Shown here: piece by piece, positions 1-5,107 of the stretch
Layout: every line of letters begins with the position of its first letter
Numbering within the stretch: position 1 is the stretch's first letter
Assembly: GCA_013205335.1 (NCBI GenBank)
Contig: JABMNB010000610.1
Location: 1-6,963, forward strand
DNA from: Rhodospirillales bacterium
Lineage (GTDB): Bacteria > Pseudomonadota > Alphaproteobacteria > Reyranellales > Reyranellaceae
Direction of reading: 5' to 3'
Length of the DNA: 6,963 bases
The notes under the pieces: model-generated
The model's database searches: none
Seen by the model: only the letters and a program-made list of their open reading frames with translations
What the model was told of the DNA's origin: nothing
Position numbers and translations under genes: made by a program

Positions 1-88
1 CGCGCCCTGGCACGCGAATCGACACGCGCCCCGGCACGCAGCCCGGCGCTTTGGCCGGCGTGACGCCGCGGTGCGTTTGCTTTTCTAT

Positions 89-116
89 CGGGTGAGTTCT
101 GGCGGGTGAGTTCTGG
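89..116. repeat. Perfect 14-bp tandem duplication
   Basis: The unit CGGGTGAGTTCTGG occurs twice head to tail (89-102, 103-116). A degenerate third copy ending in GGGTTCTGG follows at 117-131. The repeat lies outside any supported gene, downstream of the small membrane-protein operon. It is most simply a slippage duplication. The GTTC cores are separated by 10 bases, not the 7 of an alphaproteobacterial LexA box, so I do not read it as an operator. Confidence 0.75.
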
Positions 117-144
117 TCGAGCGGGTTCTGGCCGCGGCAGAGGC

Positions 145-178
145 CGAAGGGAAGTCGGCGCAAGACCGACTTCCTTCG
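145..178 (-). terminator. Stem-loop after the small membrane-protein operon
   Basis: A 9-bp perfect stem (GGAAGTCGG at 150-158 with CCGACTTCC at 166-174) closes a 7-base loop. It extends by CGAA/TTCG pairs around one unpaired G at 149. It begins 12 bases beyond the stop codon of the minus-strand gene at 190-420, the position expected for a transcript end. There is no T-tract after the stem on the minus strand, so it may act as a 3' RNA-stabilising hairpin or need a factor, rather than being a textbook intrinsic terminator. Confidence 0.5.
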
Positions 179-189
179 CCTCCGTGGTT

Positions 190-420
190 CTACCTTTTCC
201 GGTAGAGCCCTGCGCCCAGCAGAAGGATGCCGACTCCCAGCACGCCGCCGATCAGGAGCGGCGGAATGACATGCGTGGTGGTTTGCGTGCTCTCGAGCTT
301 CAGCTCGCCGACCCTCGCCAGTTCCTTGGTCTCCTGCGTCGTGAAGATCGGGATGGCGAAGCCGATCAGGCCGAGGACGACCAGGACGGCACCCATGACG
401 ACGAGCGGGGAACGGCTCAT
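190..420 (-). CDS. Small two-helix membrane protein, DUF3185-like
   Basis: This 76-residue protein of unknown function should sit in the inner membrane. Two hydrophobic helices (residues about 6-27 and 52-73) flank a polar central segment of about 25 residues that contains TQET and Thr-rich stretches, and the chain ends in a basic YRKR tail. Size, two-helix layout and the short loop before an IPP-type motif (VIPPLL, 51-56) resemble DUF3185 proteins; this assignment rests on memory of the family pattern only. The ATG at 420 is 13 bases after the stop of the upstream gene at 434, so the two are almost certainly cotranscribed. No clear Shine-Dalgarno is visible before this start, which suggests translational coupling. 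The gene is followed by a strong stem-loop. Confidence 0.75.
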   Translation of the reverse strand: MSRSPLVVMGAVLVVLGLIGFAIPIFTTQETKELARVGELKLESTQTTTHVIPPLLIGGVLGVGILLLGAGLYRKR

Positions 421-433
421 GGAACTGCCCGTG

Positions 434-613
434 TCACATCCGGCCCATGCCGGCCCCGCCCAGGGCGCCGACGAGCCAGAGAACGAGCAGAACCACGAGG
501 ACGAGGCCCAGGACGCCTCCGAGCCCGCGCCCGCCGTAGCGGCTGTAGCCGTAGTAGCCGCCGCCGCCGCCCAGCAGCACGATCAGCAAGATGATGATCA
601 ATATCGTCGACAT
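434..613 (-). CDS. DUF3309-like small hydrophobic protein
   Basis: The product has 59 residues and is nearly all hydrophobic. The first helix (residues about 2-14) is followed by a glycine/tyrosine-rich turn (GGGGGYYGYSRYGG, 15-28), then a second helix (about 32-50) and a short glycine-rich tail. This hydrophobic, Tyr-Ser-Arg, Gly-rich, hydrophobic plan and the length match DUF3309, a family of tiny membrane proteins common in proteobacteria, whose role is not established. The longer open frame starting at 910 runs antisense through the cytochrome gene. I therefore choose the ATG at 613, which has GAGG about 9 bases upstream. It is the first gene of a two-gene unit with the 190-420 gene. Confidence 0.8.
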   Translation of the reverse strand: MSTILIIILLIVLLGGGGGYYGYSRYGGRGLGGVLGLVLVVLLVLWLVGALGGAGMGRM

Positions 614-633
614 CGTAGCGACCTCGTTGTTCG

Positions 634-663
634 TGACGTCATGTCCGCGGGGAGTCCACGGAC
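634..663 (-). promoter_or_regulatory. Palindrome and hairpin upstream of the DUF3309-like gene
   Basis: Between 21 and 50 bases upstream of the ATG at 613 lie two symmetric elements: the perfect 8-base palindrome TGACGTCA (634-641), and directly next to it a stem-loop. The stem pairs GTCCGCGG (643-650) with CCACGGAC (656-663), 7 of 8 Watson-Crick plus one wobble, around a 5-base loop. Both lie in the divergent region shared with the cytochrome gene. They could be an operator or a leader structure. I found no convincing -35/-10 pair or EcfG-type promoter (GGAAC...CGTT) to go with them. Confidence 0.35.
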
Positions 664-812
664 CGTTTGGCAACTCGTGGGGGTCTTCTTCAGCGAAGAC
701 GGTCAGGCAGTTGGATTGACGCAGATCAATGAAAAGTCCGGCAGTGGACCTAAGACTTCTCGCCGCGACAACGCGCGAAGCCTGTGATCGTTGCACACTT
801 GCGGGGAAAGCC

Positions 813-1118
813 ATGAAGAGAGCTCTTGTGTTGGCGTCGCTGCTGATGCCGCTCCCGGCCGCCGCCCAGACGGTCCAGACCGGAGGCGCGCTCGCCGTGC
901 GCTGGTGCACGGCCTGTCATGTCGTGGAAGCCAGCCAGCGCCTGGCCACCGACAGCGCGCCGAGCTTCCGCACCATCGCCGCCCGGCCGGAGACGACGGC
1001 GGCAAAGCTCGACGGCTATCTCTCCGTCGGCCACACGCTCATGCCCGATTTCTCGCTGAGCACCGTGGAGCGGAATGCCCTGGTCACCTACATCCTGAGC
1101 CTGCGCGAGAAGCCCTGA
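813..1118 (+). CDS. Small periplasmic c-type cytochrome
   Basis: This 101-residue electron carrier is exported and matured in the periplasm. It opens with a basic N-terminus and a hydrophobic signal peptide ending near PAAA-QT (residues about 1-18). The covalent heme-binding motif CTACH follows at residues 32-36 (Cys32, Cys35, His36 as first axial ligand). Met77 in the GHTLMPDFSLS segment is the expected second axial ligand, and a C-terminal helix (about 84-98, ERNALVTYILSL) matches the class I cytochrome c fold. I choose the ATG at 813, with GGGGAAAG just upstream, because the longer frame from 729 would bury the signal peptide. It is monocistronic and transcribed divergently from the DUF3309-like gene. 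Its redox partner is not evident from the neighbours. Confidence 0.87.
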   Translation: MKRALVLASLLMPLPAAAQTVQTGGALAVRWCTACHVVEASQRLATDSAPSFRTIAARPETTAAKLDGYLSVGHTLMPDFSLSTVERNALVTYILSLREKP

Positions 1119-1151
1119 CGCGCGGCGACACGCCCGGCGAGAGGACGTTCG

Positions 1152-2027
1152 TCAGTCCATCACGTCGAGCAGCGCGGGACGGACGCCCAGCTGTTCGACG
1201 AGGTGGTCGAGCTTGCGGCGGGCGAGCGGATTGCTCTGCTGGTGGCGCGTCGCGAGGATCAGCTCGTTCTTCAGCGTATGTTCGAGGCCGGTGAACTCGG
1301 TGACGCGCACCTTGTAGCCCCTGGCCTCGAGCACCAGGCCGCGCAGCACGTTGGTGGCATGCGCGCCGAACTCGCGGCGGTGCAGCGGGTGGCGCCACAG
1401 CTGGTCGATCGGCGACGGCTTCGCGCCTTCGAGCAGGGCCGCGACCTCGGCCTGGCAGCACGGGATCAGCGCCACGACCTTGGCCTCGTGGCGGAGCGCG
1501 AAGCGGATCGCGTCGTCGGTGGCGGTGTCGCAGGCATGCAGCGCCGTCACCATGTCGGCGCGGCCCTCGGGCAGCACCGTGTCGGCGATGCCGCCGGCCA
1601 CGAACGACATGCGATCGAAGCCGCACTGGCGGGCCAGCTGCTGCGAGCGCTCGACCAGCTCGGCGCGCACGTCGACGCCTGCGATCGAGCCGTGCCCGGC
1701 CGGGCCGACGATCAGATCGTAGAGGATGAAGCCCAGGTAGGATTTGCCGGTGCCGAGATCGGCGATCACCGTTTCGTTCCGCTCGGCCAGCAGCGCGTCG
1801 AGCGACGGCCGCAGCAGCTGCACCAGATGCAGCACCTGCTTCAGCTTGCGCCGCGTGTCGAGGTTCAGCCCGCCGTCGCGCGTCAGCACGTGCAGCGCCT
1901 TCAGCAGCGTGACGGAACTCTCGCGCGCCGCGCCCGGCCACATCTCCGCCAGCACCTTCTGCGCCGCGATCACGTCGGGCCGTTCGCGGGAGGAGGACGG
2001 GTGCTTGTGGGAATGCTGCCTGGTCAT
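1152..2027 (-). CDS. SAM-dependent methyltransferase, PF13679-like
   Basis: The 291-residue protein is a class I (Rossmann) methyltransferase. Motif I is ADLGTGKSYLGF (89-100), the acidic residue contacting SAM ribose is probably Asp119 in GVDVR, and the central motifs are ALHACDTATD (162-171) and IPCCQAE (188-194). The HAC and CC pair is the pattern I associate with Methyltransf_32 (PF13679), which includes METTL25/GSTCD-type proteins; the substrate is unknown. About 80 mostly helical N-terminal residues precede the domain. The open frame continues upstream to 2222, but that part is the out-of-frame overlap with the next gene. The ATG at 2027 begins a plausible polar N-terminus (MTRQHSHKH) but has no visible Shine-Dalgarno; Met29 is an alternative start. 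It follows the 158-residue gene by 49 bases and converges with the cytochrome gene. Confidence 0.85.
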   Translation of the reverse strand: MTRQHSHKHPSSSRERPDVIAAQKVLAEMWPGAARESSVTLLKALHVLTRDGGLNLDTRRKLKQVLHLVQLLRPSLDALLAERNETVIADLGTGKSYLGFILYDLIVGPAGHGSIAGVDVRAELVERSQQLARQCGFDRMSFVAGGIADTVLPEGRADMVTALHACDTATDDAIRFALRHEAKVVALIPCCQAEVAALLEGAKPSPIDQLWRHPLHRREFGAHATNVLRGLVLEARGYKVRVTEFTGLEHTLKNELILATRHQQSNPLARRKLDHLVEQLGVRPALLDVMD

Positions 2028-2028
2028 C

Positions 2029-2072
2029 GGGGGAGCTTGTGGGCGAGTCGGGGGACTGCCGCAAGCTCTCCC
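2029..2072 (-). promoter_or_regulatory. Long inverted repeat before the methyltransferase start
   Basis: GGGGGAGCTTG (2029-2039) and CAAGCTCTCCC (2062-2072) are complementary at 10 of 11 positions around a 22-base loop. In minus-strand RNA the second arm ends one base before the methyltransferase ATG, covering the place where its ribosome binding site should be. That could lower or condition translation, or mark an RNA processing point between the operon and the methyltransferase gene. No U-tract follows on the minus strand. On the plus strand the arm is followed two bases later by TTTT (2075-2078), but no plus-strand gene lies upstream to be terminated there. Confidence 0.45.
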
Positions 2073-2076
2073 GCTT

Positions 2077-2553
2077 TTAGTGCCGCGGCGGCAGCGGGAG
2101 GAGCACGGGGGCGGGGGCCGGGGGAAGGGGAGGCAGGCCGAGATGGCGGTTGAGCGCGGCCACGTCGTCGATCCACAGCGAGGCGCGGCCCGAGGCGCTA
2201 CCCGGCGCGCTACCCGAGGCACGGCCCGAGGCGTGACTCGAGGGGAGGGGCTCGGTCGTCATCATCTGCGTGACCGTCACCGCTTCGGGCAGCGTGTCCT
2301 CCGGCTCGTCCTCGGGTTCCGTGCCCGCGACATAGGCGAGATGGAAGCGGCGGCCGTCGCTCAGGCTGACGACGCAGCCCAGCGACGAGAAGGCGGCCGG
2401 CAGATGCACCCAGTAGGCCTCGACGCGCTCGAGGTCCTCCAGGGTGAAGCCGTGGGGCTGGTCGGCCGCGAGCTCGAAGGCGCGCAGGATCAAGCCGGCT
2501 TCCATCTCCAGGGAATCCCGTGCGTCGGGCGTGTGATCGAAGACCATGGACAT
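2077..2553 (-). CDS. Uncharacterised 158-residue protein with tetrapeptide repeat
   Basis: I do not recognise this family. Residues 1-100 look like a small folded domain: an amphipathic helix (15-30), an acidic FTLEDLERVEAYW segment (36-48), and a strand-like stretch around the SLSDGRRFHLAYVAG segment (63-77), then an acidic linker (79-86, EPEDEPED). A low-complexity tract at 106-125 contains five tetrapeptides (SHAS, GRAS, GSAP, GSAS, GRAS). After LWIDDVAALNRHLGLP the chain ends in a proline-rich tail (141-157). There is no signal peptide or membrane segment. The ATG at 2553 has AAGGAAGAG just upstream, overlapping the TAA of the previous gene 10 bases away, so translation is probably coupled. 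It is third in the operon headed by the LexA-like site. Confidence 0.75.
   Translation of the reverse strand: MSMVFDHTPDARDSLEMEAGLILRAFELAADQPHGFTLEDLERVEAYWVHLPAAFSSLGCVVSLSDGRRFHLAYVAGTEPEDEPEDTLPEAVTVTQMMTTEPLPSSHASGRASGSAPGSASGRASLWIDDVAALNRHLGLPPLPPAPAPVLLPLPPRH
2179..2243. repeat. 12-bp tandem repeat inside the 158-residue protein gene
   Basis: Five 12-base units lie at 2179-2190, 2191-2202, 2203-2214, 2215-2226 and 2227-2238, plus five bases of a sixth. The commonest form is CGAGGCGC(T/G)(A/G)CC. Because 12 is a multiple of three, copy-number change would add or remove tetrapeptides of the form (G/S)xA(S/P) without breaking the frame. The units differ from each other at two to four bases, so the array is not freshly expanded. 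Confidence 0.8.
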
Positions 2554-2563
2554 CGGCTCTTCC

Positions 2564-3154
2564 TTACAGATGGTGCAGGCCGCGGCAGCAACGCCAGAAC
2601 CAAGAACGGTGTTCCCGCTCCGCCCACTCGATCATCACGCCGGCATGATTGCGCGGATCGGCAATCGTCGGATGGGCCTTTTCGATCAGCTTCGCGGCGG
2701 CGAAATGCGCGGTGTAGGAATAGGAACCGACATGCCGCTCGGCGCGATAGTGCGCGACCACCTGGCGGGTCATGCCGGTCGTGCGGCCCCAGGCGAGGAT
2801 CTCCTCGCGTTCCGCCGCCACGCGTTCCCATTCGAGCGCCATTTCCTCGCGCGTGGCGCCGTAGGTGCAGTTGGCCCTGAGGCGATGCAGCCGCAGGTCG
2901 AGCGCATGTTCGCGCAACGCCGCGGCCTGCTGCGGACAGGTGAAGTGATAGCGGCGGACGGAATTGAAGTCGCCGCATCGCGTGTCGCCGAACTGTCTCA
3001 TCCAGTCGTTCAGCTCGGCCTGCTCGGTCGCCGTCCAGTGGCCGCGCCGGATGATGGAGGTGGCGTGGGGGAAGGCCTGCTCGAGTTCCGCCGACGTGTC
3101 GCAGCGCACACGCACGGGCGGATCCGGCGGGAGTGGCAAACGGTCCCCGATCAT
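2564..3154 (-). CDS. Uncharacterised 196-residue soluble protein
   Basis: No family comes to mind. It has no signal peptide or membrane helix and is rich in Arg, Glu, Trp, His and Cys. The N-terminus is proline-rich (8-13). A helical region follows with GHWTATEQAELNDWMRQFG (38-56), then a part containing Cys60, Cys73 and Cys96. A long charged helical stretch comes next (102-121, many Glu/Arg), then YRAERHVGSYSYTAHFAAAKLIEKAHP (136-162) and a C-terminus with WFWRCC (185-190). The scattered His/Cys residues could bind metal, but no standard motif is evident. The ATG at 3154 has GAGGT at 7 bases, overlapping the TGA of the preceding gene (9-base gap), and the next gene follows after 10 bases. 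It is the second gene of the putatively LexA-controlled operon. Confidence 0.75.
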   Translation of the reverse strand: MIGDRLPLPPDPPVRVRCDTSAELEQAFPHATSIIRRGHWTATEQAELNDWMRQFGDTRCGDFNSVRRYHFTCPQQAAALREHALDLRLHRLRANCTYGATREEMALEWERVAAEREEILAWGRTTGMTRQVVAHYRAERHVGSYSYTAHFAAAKLIEKAHPTIADPRNHAGVMIEWAEREHRSWFWRCCRGLHHL

Positions 3155-3163
3155 CGCGGCACC

Positions 3164-3397
3164 TCAGTGATTGCGCACGAACGAGCGCACCGATGCGCCC
3201 GAGCGGAACCGCGTGACGCTGAAGCCGCGCGAGCCGCACTTGCCGCAGACCACGCCGGCCTGTTCCAGCGTGCGATGGTCGCCCGCAACCGCCTTCAACG
3301 CAGCGGCGGTGACGACCACGCGGCGCACGCAGCGATCGCATTCGATGCCGATGGGATGCGTGCCCGTGGCGACGTCGTGCAGCGTGAGTCCGGTCAT
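3164..3397 (-). CDS. 77-residue four-cysteine zinc-ribbon-like protein
   Basis: This is a small protein with two CxxC knuckles: Cys20 and Cys23 (IECDRC) and Cys51 and Cys54 (VCGKC, followed by Gly-Ser), 27 residues apart. This is the layout of a zinc ribbon that would bind one structural Zn. The C-terminus is basic and serine/arginine-rich (62-77), compatible with nucleic-acid or protein contact, but no function is known to me. The frame runs upstream to 3448, but the ATG at 3397 is chosen because a strong AGGAGG lies 6 bases before it and the extra N-terminus would overlap the promoter. It heads the minus-strand operon and lies directly behind the GAAC-N7-GAAC site. Confidence 0.75.
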   Translation of the reverse strand: MTGLTLHDVATGTHPIGIECDRCVRRVVVTAAALKAVAGDHRTLEQAGVVCGKCGSRGFSVTRFRSGASVRSFVRNH

Positions 3398-3419
3398 CCA
3401 GCGCCTCCTTGCTGGGGGA

Positions 3420-3448
3420 CTCGTAAGGGAACAAATCAGGAACAACAA
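3420..3448 (-). promoter_or_regulatory. Promoter for the unknown operon
   Basis: Reading the minus strand, TTGTTG (3448-3443) fits a -35 element. After exactly 17 bases TACGAG (3425-3420) is a weak -10 element. Transcription would begin near 3413, leaving a leader of about 15 bases that contains the AGGAGG ribosome site. The -10 is poor, so the assignment depends largely on spacing and on the operator that fills the spacer. Confidence 0.45.
3429..3443 (-). promoter_or_regulatory. Putative LexA operator (GTTC-N7-GTTC)
   Basis: The plus strand reads GAACAAATCAGGAAC, that is GAAC, seven bases, GAAC; the minus strand reads GTTC-N7-GTTC. This direct repeat is the SOS box described for LexA in alphaproteobacteria such as Rhodobacter and Rhizobium. 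It lies between the proposed -35 and -10 of the minus-strand operon, 32 bases from the ATG at 3397, where a bound repressor would block polymerase. I saw no second copy of the motif in the other intergenic regions. An 8-base match can occur by chance, but its position makes it credible. Confidence 0.6.
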
Positions 3449-3494
3449 GCCACTTAATACAGGGGCTGCAGACCGGGAAAACCCGCTAGATGTG

Positions 3495-3546
3495 GGCTGC
3501 CAGCGGTGCTGGCGGCGTCAGCCTTTCGCTTCCTCGAAAAAGCGAA
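3495..3546. promoter_or_regulatory. Two inverted repeats upstream of ycjX
   Basis: The first is GCCAGC (3499-3504) and GCTGGC (3508-3513) around GGT. The second is a perfect 7-bp repeat, TTCGCTT (3525-3531) and AAGCGAA (3540-3546), around 8 bases. Both lie in the 272-base divergent region, upstream of the preferred GTG start of ycjX. They may be operator sites or leader hairpins. I found no confident sigma-70 or sigma-32 promoter with them. Confidence 0.35.
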
Positions 3547-3669
3547 CTGCAACGGCTCCTTGGGCTACGTGCGACAAGCGTGCGGGCCATCCGGAGGAGC
3601 ATCGCATTGCCATCTTTCGGACGCGGTGGCACCCCACATCCTGAAGATACGCTTAGAGGCGACGACCTG

Positions 3670-5100
3670 GTGACACCTCTCTCCCGTCTCAAGACCGCGG
3701 CCGGCTCCACGCTGGAGGGCATCGCGGCGGCGCTCGACGCCTCGCCGCTGACGCATCGCCGGCACCGCATTGCCGTGACCGGCCTGCAGCGCTCGGGCAA
3801 GACCGTGTTCATCACGGCGTTCGCCCATGCGCTTCTCACCGCCGCCCGCGCGCCGATGGCGGCCTTCCCGTTCTTTCCCTGGCGCGAGCACGTCCAGCAT
3901 GTGGAGCTGCTCGACATTCCGGGCGTGCCGCGCTTTCCGTTCGAGGAGCGGCTGGACCAGCTGCTCGCCGAGAAGCCGACGTGGCCGGCGCCGACCACCG
4001 GCCTCAGCGGCCTGCGCGTGCGCATCCGTCATGGCGACGTCGGCCTGCTGCGCTCCGTCGTCTCGTCCAGCGCCACGACCGATCTCGATCTCATCGACTA
4101 TCCCGGCGAGTGGCTGCTCGACCTGCCGATGCTCACCCAGTCGTTTCGCGAATGGTCGCTGCAGATGGAGGAGCTGGCCAACAGCGCCGGGCGGCTCGAC
4201 CTCGCGACGCCGTGGCTCGACGCCGTGCGCTCGCTCGATCCCGCCGCGCCGGAGAACCCCGCGGAGCTGGCGCGCATCGGCGGCCTCTACCGCGACTATC
4301 TGCTGCGCTGCCGGCAGGAGCGCAGCCTCTGCTTCGTCCAGCCCGGACGCTTCGCCCTGGCCGACGAAACGGTCGATCCCGCCGCGCTGTTCTTCCCGCT
4401 CTCGACCGTACGATCGGGCATGCGCTCGGGCATGCGCCCGGGCATGTTCCCGGCGGGGCGCGGCACGATGGGCGCGGCGCTGCTCCAGCGCCATGCCGCA
4501 TACCTGAAGCGGGTCCGGCAGTTCTACGGCGACGTCTTCGGCCGCCTCGGCAAGCAGGTGCTGCTGGTCGATCTCCTCTCCGCGCTGCAGCAGGGCCACG
4601 TGGCTTTCGCCGATCTCGGCCTCGCCATCCGCAGCATCAGCGATGCCTTCGAGGAGCTGCGGCATCCGCTCCTGCGAATGCTGCCGATCGCCCGCGTCGA
4701 CCGGCTCGCTCTGGCCGCGACCAAGGCCGACCATGTCACGGCCGACCAGCACGCCAACCTGGTCAACCTGTTGCGCGACATCGTGGGCGAGCCGTTCCTG
4801 CTGGCGACGGCGCGGCAGTCGGGACTGATGGCCGTGGCCTCGGTGAAGGCGACGACCGACCTCAAGCTCAAGGTGAACGGCCTCGCGACGCCGTTCCTGC
4901 GCGGCATCCCCGCCGGTCGCGACGAGGTCCTGGACATCCAGCCCGGCGTGATCCCCGGCACCATTCCCGCCGCCGACCAGTGGGACGAGCTGGGCTTCAA
5001 CATCCGCCGCTTCGAGCCGCCGCGGCTGGGAGCCGCTTTCAGGGACCGGCCGCTGCCGCACGTCAATCTCGACAAGGTCCTCCAGTTCCTCCTCGCGTGA
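3670..5100 (+). CDS. ycjX: YcjX family P-loop NTPase (DUF463)
   Basis: This cytoplasmic nucleotide-binding protein belongs to the YcjX/DUF463 family, stress-induced in enterobacteria, with a cellular role still unclear. From the GTG start it has 476 residues, close to E. coli YcjX (about 465). The Walker A motif GLQRSGKT spans 38-45, LLDIPG lies at 80-85, the family stretch FPFEERL is at 89-95, a Walker B-like DLDLIDYPGEW is at 138-148, and TKAD at 351-354 resembles a G4 base-specificity motif. The open frame extends to an ATG at 3490. That start has no Shine-Dalgarno, adds 60 residues unlike the family, and covers inverted repeats, whereas AGAGG lies 10 bases before the GTG at 3670. A local SGMR/SGMR/PGMF repeat (residues about 249-260) is unusual. 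ycjF follows after 7 bases. Confidence 0.88.
   Translation: MTPLSRLKTAAGSTLEGIAAALDASPLTHRRHRIAVTGLQRSGKTVFITAFAHALLTAARAPMAAFPFFPWREHVQHVELLDIPGVPRFPFEERLDQLLAEKPTWPAPTTGLSGLRVRIRHGDVGLLRSVVSSSATTDLDLIDYPGEWLLDLPMLTQSFREWSLQMEELANSAGRLDLATPWLDAVRSLDPAAPENPAELARIGGLYRDYLLRCRQERSLCFVQPGRFALADETVDPAALFFPLSTVRSGMRSGMRPGMFPAGRGTMGAALLQRHAAYLKRVRQFYGDVFGRLGKQVLLVDLLSALQQGHVAFADLGLAIRSISDAFEELRHPLLRMLPIARVDRLALAATKADHVTADQHANLVNLLRDIVGEPFLLATARQSGLMAVASVKATTDLKLKVNGLATPFLRGIPAGRDEVLDIQPGVIPGTIPAADQWDELGFNIRRFEPPRLGAAFRDRPLPHVNLDKVLQFLLA
4414..4449. repeat. 12-bp triplication inside ycjX
   Basis: TCGGGCATGCGC occurs at 4414-4425 and again, identical, at 4426-4437. A third unit, CCGGGCATGTTC (4438-4449), differs at three bases. 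It encodes SGMR, SGMR, PGMF in a loop-like segment between conserved parts of the NTPase. The first two copies are perfect, which suggests recent duplication. The reading frame is kept. Confidence 0.8.
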
Positions 5101-5107
5101 GAACCCC

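Larger units (their letters stand above)
1..189. other. Left-edge region with no supported gene
   Basis: I see no convincing coding region here. The plus-strand frame starting at base 1 stays open for 20 codons (Ala/Arg/Pro-rich) and stops with TGA at 61-63. It could be the tail of a gene beginning outside the window, but nothing in it is recognisable. The stretch also holds an imperfect 15-base direct repeat (1-15 and 25-39, 14 of 15 identical), a perfect 14-base tandem duplication (89-116) and a strong stem-loop (145-178). The last two are listed separately. Confidence 0.5.

Noticed and set aside
89..131. GTTC-containing tandem repeat considered as a second SOS box
   Set aside because: The GTTC cores are 10 bases apart, not 7, and the repeat is not upstream of any supported gene.
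711..744. Possible sigma-70 promoter for the cytochrome gene around TTGACG (716-721)
   Set aside because: No acceptable -10 element lies 16-18 bases downstream.
1203..2153. 316-codon plus-strand open frame across the methyltransferase gene
   Set aside because: The opposite strand shows clear methyltransferase motifs in order. The plus frame is compositionally odd (His/Arg/Gln/Ala-rich) and has no recognisable domain.
2179..2243. Short regular repeats considered as a CRISPR array
   Set aside because: The units are 12 bases, directly adjacent, without spacers, and in frame within a coding region.
2490..3434. 314-codon minus-strand frame covering the zinc-ribbon and 196-residue genes
   Set aside because: Its translation is Arg/His-rich with no motif, whereas the two shorter frames have proper Shine-Dalgarno sequences, tight operon spacing and paired CxxC motifs.
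3559..3591. Possible sigma-32 promoter for ycjX (CTTG at 3559-3562, CCAT at 3587-3590)
   Set aside because: The spacer is about 20 bases, too long for a heat-shock promoter, and the rest of both elements does not match the consensus.
3434..3669. Divergent intergenic region checked for a tRNA or small RNA gene
   Set aside because: Several short hairpins are present, but no cloverleaf, T-loop motif or hairpin followed by a T-tract could be found.
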